Below are positions 8,076-8,416 of a stretch of 8,416 nt of DNA, one piece after another. The notes under the pieces were generated by a model. That model saw nothing but the letters and a program-made list of their open reading frames with translations. It had not been told where the DNA came from and did no database searches. The stretch's first letter is position 1, and each line of letters begins with the position of its first letter. The DNA is taken from NCBI GenBank assembly GCA_029942245.1, contig JAOZTN010000112.1:1-8416 (forward strand), given 5' to 3'. Made by a program: the position numbers and the translations under genes. The stretch is from B18-G4 sp003648575 (GTDB lineage: Bacteria; Bacteroidota; Bacteroidia; Bacteroidales; B18-G4).

Positions 8076-8245
8076 AAGGCGCTGGTTTTTACGGTTAATA
8101 TGTGTTCGTGATATATCGGACCCAAATGATAAACAGCTATTTCAGGGTTCCTATAAATAAACGGGAAGACCAAATCTGTTATTTCTTAACAAATCTTAAA
8201 TCAACAATTATATCTGATTCTCTATCTTAAAAAAGTCCTGTGTCG
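8076..8245 (-). promoter_or_regulatory. Intergenic region, probable promoter of the macroglobulin-pbpC operon
   Basis: These 170 AT-rich bases separate the amidohydrolase stop from the macroglobulin start and contain no plausible gene. They must hold the operon promoter unless transcription reads through from the amidohydrolase. The best resemblance to the Bacteroidota -7 element (TAnnTTTG) on the minus strand is TATCATTTG at 8131-8123, one base too long internally and about 48 bases upstream of ATG 8075. No -33 TTG lies at proper distance. No terminator hairpin is seen after the amidohydrolase stop, although a T6 tract occurs on the minus strand at 8234-8229. The region call is positional; no exact promoter can be fixed. 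Confidence 0.4.
8171..8196. repeat. Small inverted repeat embedded in a direct repeat
   Basis: TGTTA (8177-8181) and TAACA (8187-8191) form a 5-bp inverted repeat around a 5-base spacer. This overlaps two copies of CAAATCT (8171-8177 and 8190-8196) whose starts are 19 bases apart. The arrangement is compatible with an operator for a dimeric regulator upstream of the macroglobulin gene. The arms are short and could arise by chance in AT-rich DNA. Confidence 0.3.
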
Positions 8246-8416
8246 CTATTTCCCTTTGTAAAGAATTTCACCATTGACGATGGTGTATAATACTTCGGCA
8301 CCTGGGATCTCATTTTCAGGAATGCTTATCAGATCTCTATCAAGAATGACGATGTCGGCTAATTTCCCCGCTTCCAGGCTTCCCTTTTCATCTTCTTCAA
8401 AGCTTCCTTTTGCAGC
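8246..8416 (-). CDS. C-terminal end of an amidohydrolase-family metal-dependent hydrolase (YtcJ/amidohydrolase-3-like; 5' end outside window)
   Basis: The minus-strand frame runs from the right edge to a TAG stop at 8248-8246, giving 56 residues. It shows the hallmark C-terminus of the amidohydrolase superfamily: KGSLEAGKLADIVILDRDL, followed by I-P-E-N-E-I and LYTIVNGEILYKGK. In these enzymes this segment rebuilds the small beta-sandwich domain after the TIM barrel and carries no catalytic residues. The spacing between the KLADIVILD and TIVNGE blocks and the IPENEI link resemble the YtcJ-like amidohydrolase-3 group rather than imidazolonepropionase or dihydroorotase. The substrate cannot be inferred. 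It lies upstream of the macroglobulin gene in the same orientation, with a 170-base gap, so a shared transcript is possible but not indicated. Confidence 0.88.
   Translation of the reverse strand, partial: AAKGSFEEDEKGSLEAGKLADIVILDRDLISIPENEIPGAEVLYTIVNGEILYKGK

Noticed and set aside
8229..8248. T6 tract after the amidohydrolase stop as an intrinsic terminator
   Set aside because: No GC-rich inverted repeat precedes the T-run on the minus strand.

Overview
The window looks like chromosomal DNA from a member of the Bacteroidota. This is an inference from three things: the style of the very long alpha-2-macroglobulin lipoprotein (about 1850 residues, thioester present, with a cysteine-bounded acidic/aromatic insert), the lack of usable Shine-Dalgarno sequences ahead of the genes, and mid-range, slightly AT-rich base composition judged by eye. 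No RNA genes, insertion sequences, CRISPR arrays or prophage genes are visible.

Layout from left to right. (1) Positions 2-136, plus strand: the last 44 codons of an unidentified gene. (2) A 10-base gap, then two genes on the minus strand that converge on it: pbpC (147-2504, penicillin-binding protein 1C) and, upstream of it in transcription, a giant alpha-2-macroglobulin lipoprotein gene (2514-8075). Only 9 bases separate these two, so they almost certainly form one operon read from right to left, macroglobulin first. (3) A 170-base AT-rich intergenic region (8076-8245), the likely site of the operon promoter, with a small inverted repeat. (4) Positions 8246-8416, minus strand: the last 56 codons plus stop of a metal-dependent amidohydrolase (YtcJ/amidohydrolase-3 type), cut by the window edge.

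The centre of interest is the macroglobulin-PBP1C pair, the same partnership and gene order as yfhM-pbpC of Escherichia coli. In the accepted model, the macroglobulin is a periplasmic protease trap that uses a reactive Cys-Gln thioester (C1401-L-E-Q1404 here), and PBP1C is a bifunctional peptidoglycan synthase. Together they are proposed to defend and repair the envelope when outside proteases breach the outer membrane. All diagnostic catalytic motifs are intact in both proteins, so the locus appears functional. This is a known system; I did not find a clearly undescribed one. The least explained elements are the acidic, Trp/Tyr-rich insert in the macroglobulin, a perfect 12-base palindrome over the convergent gene ends, and a cysteine cluster after the PBP1C transpeptidase domain.
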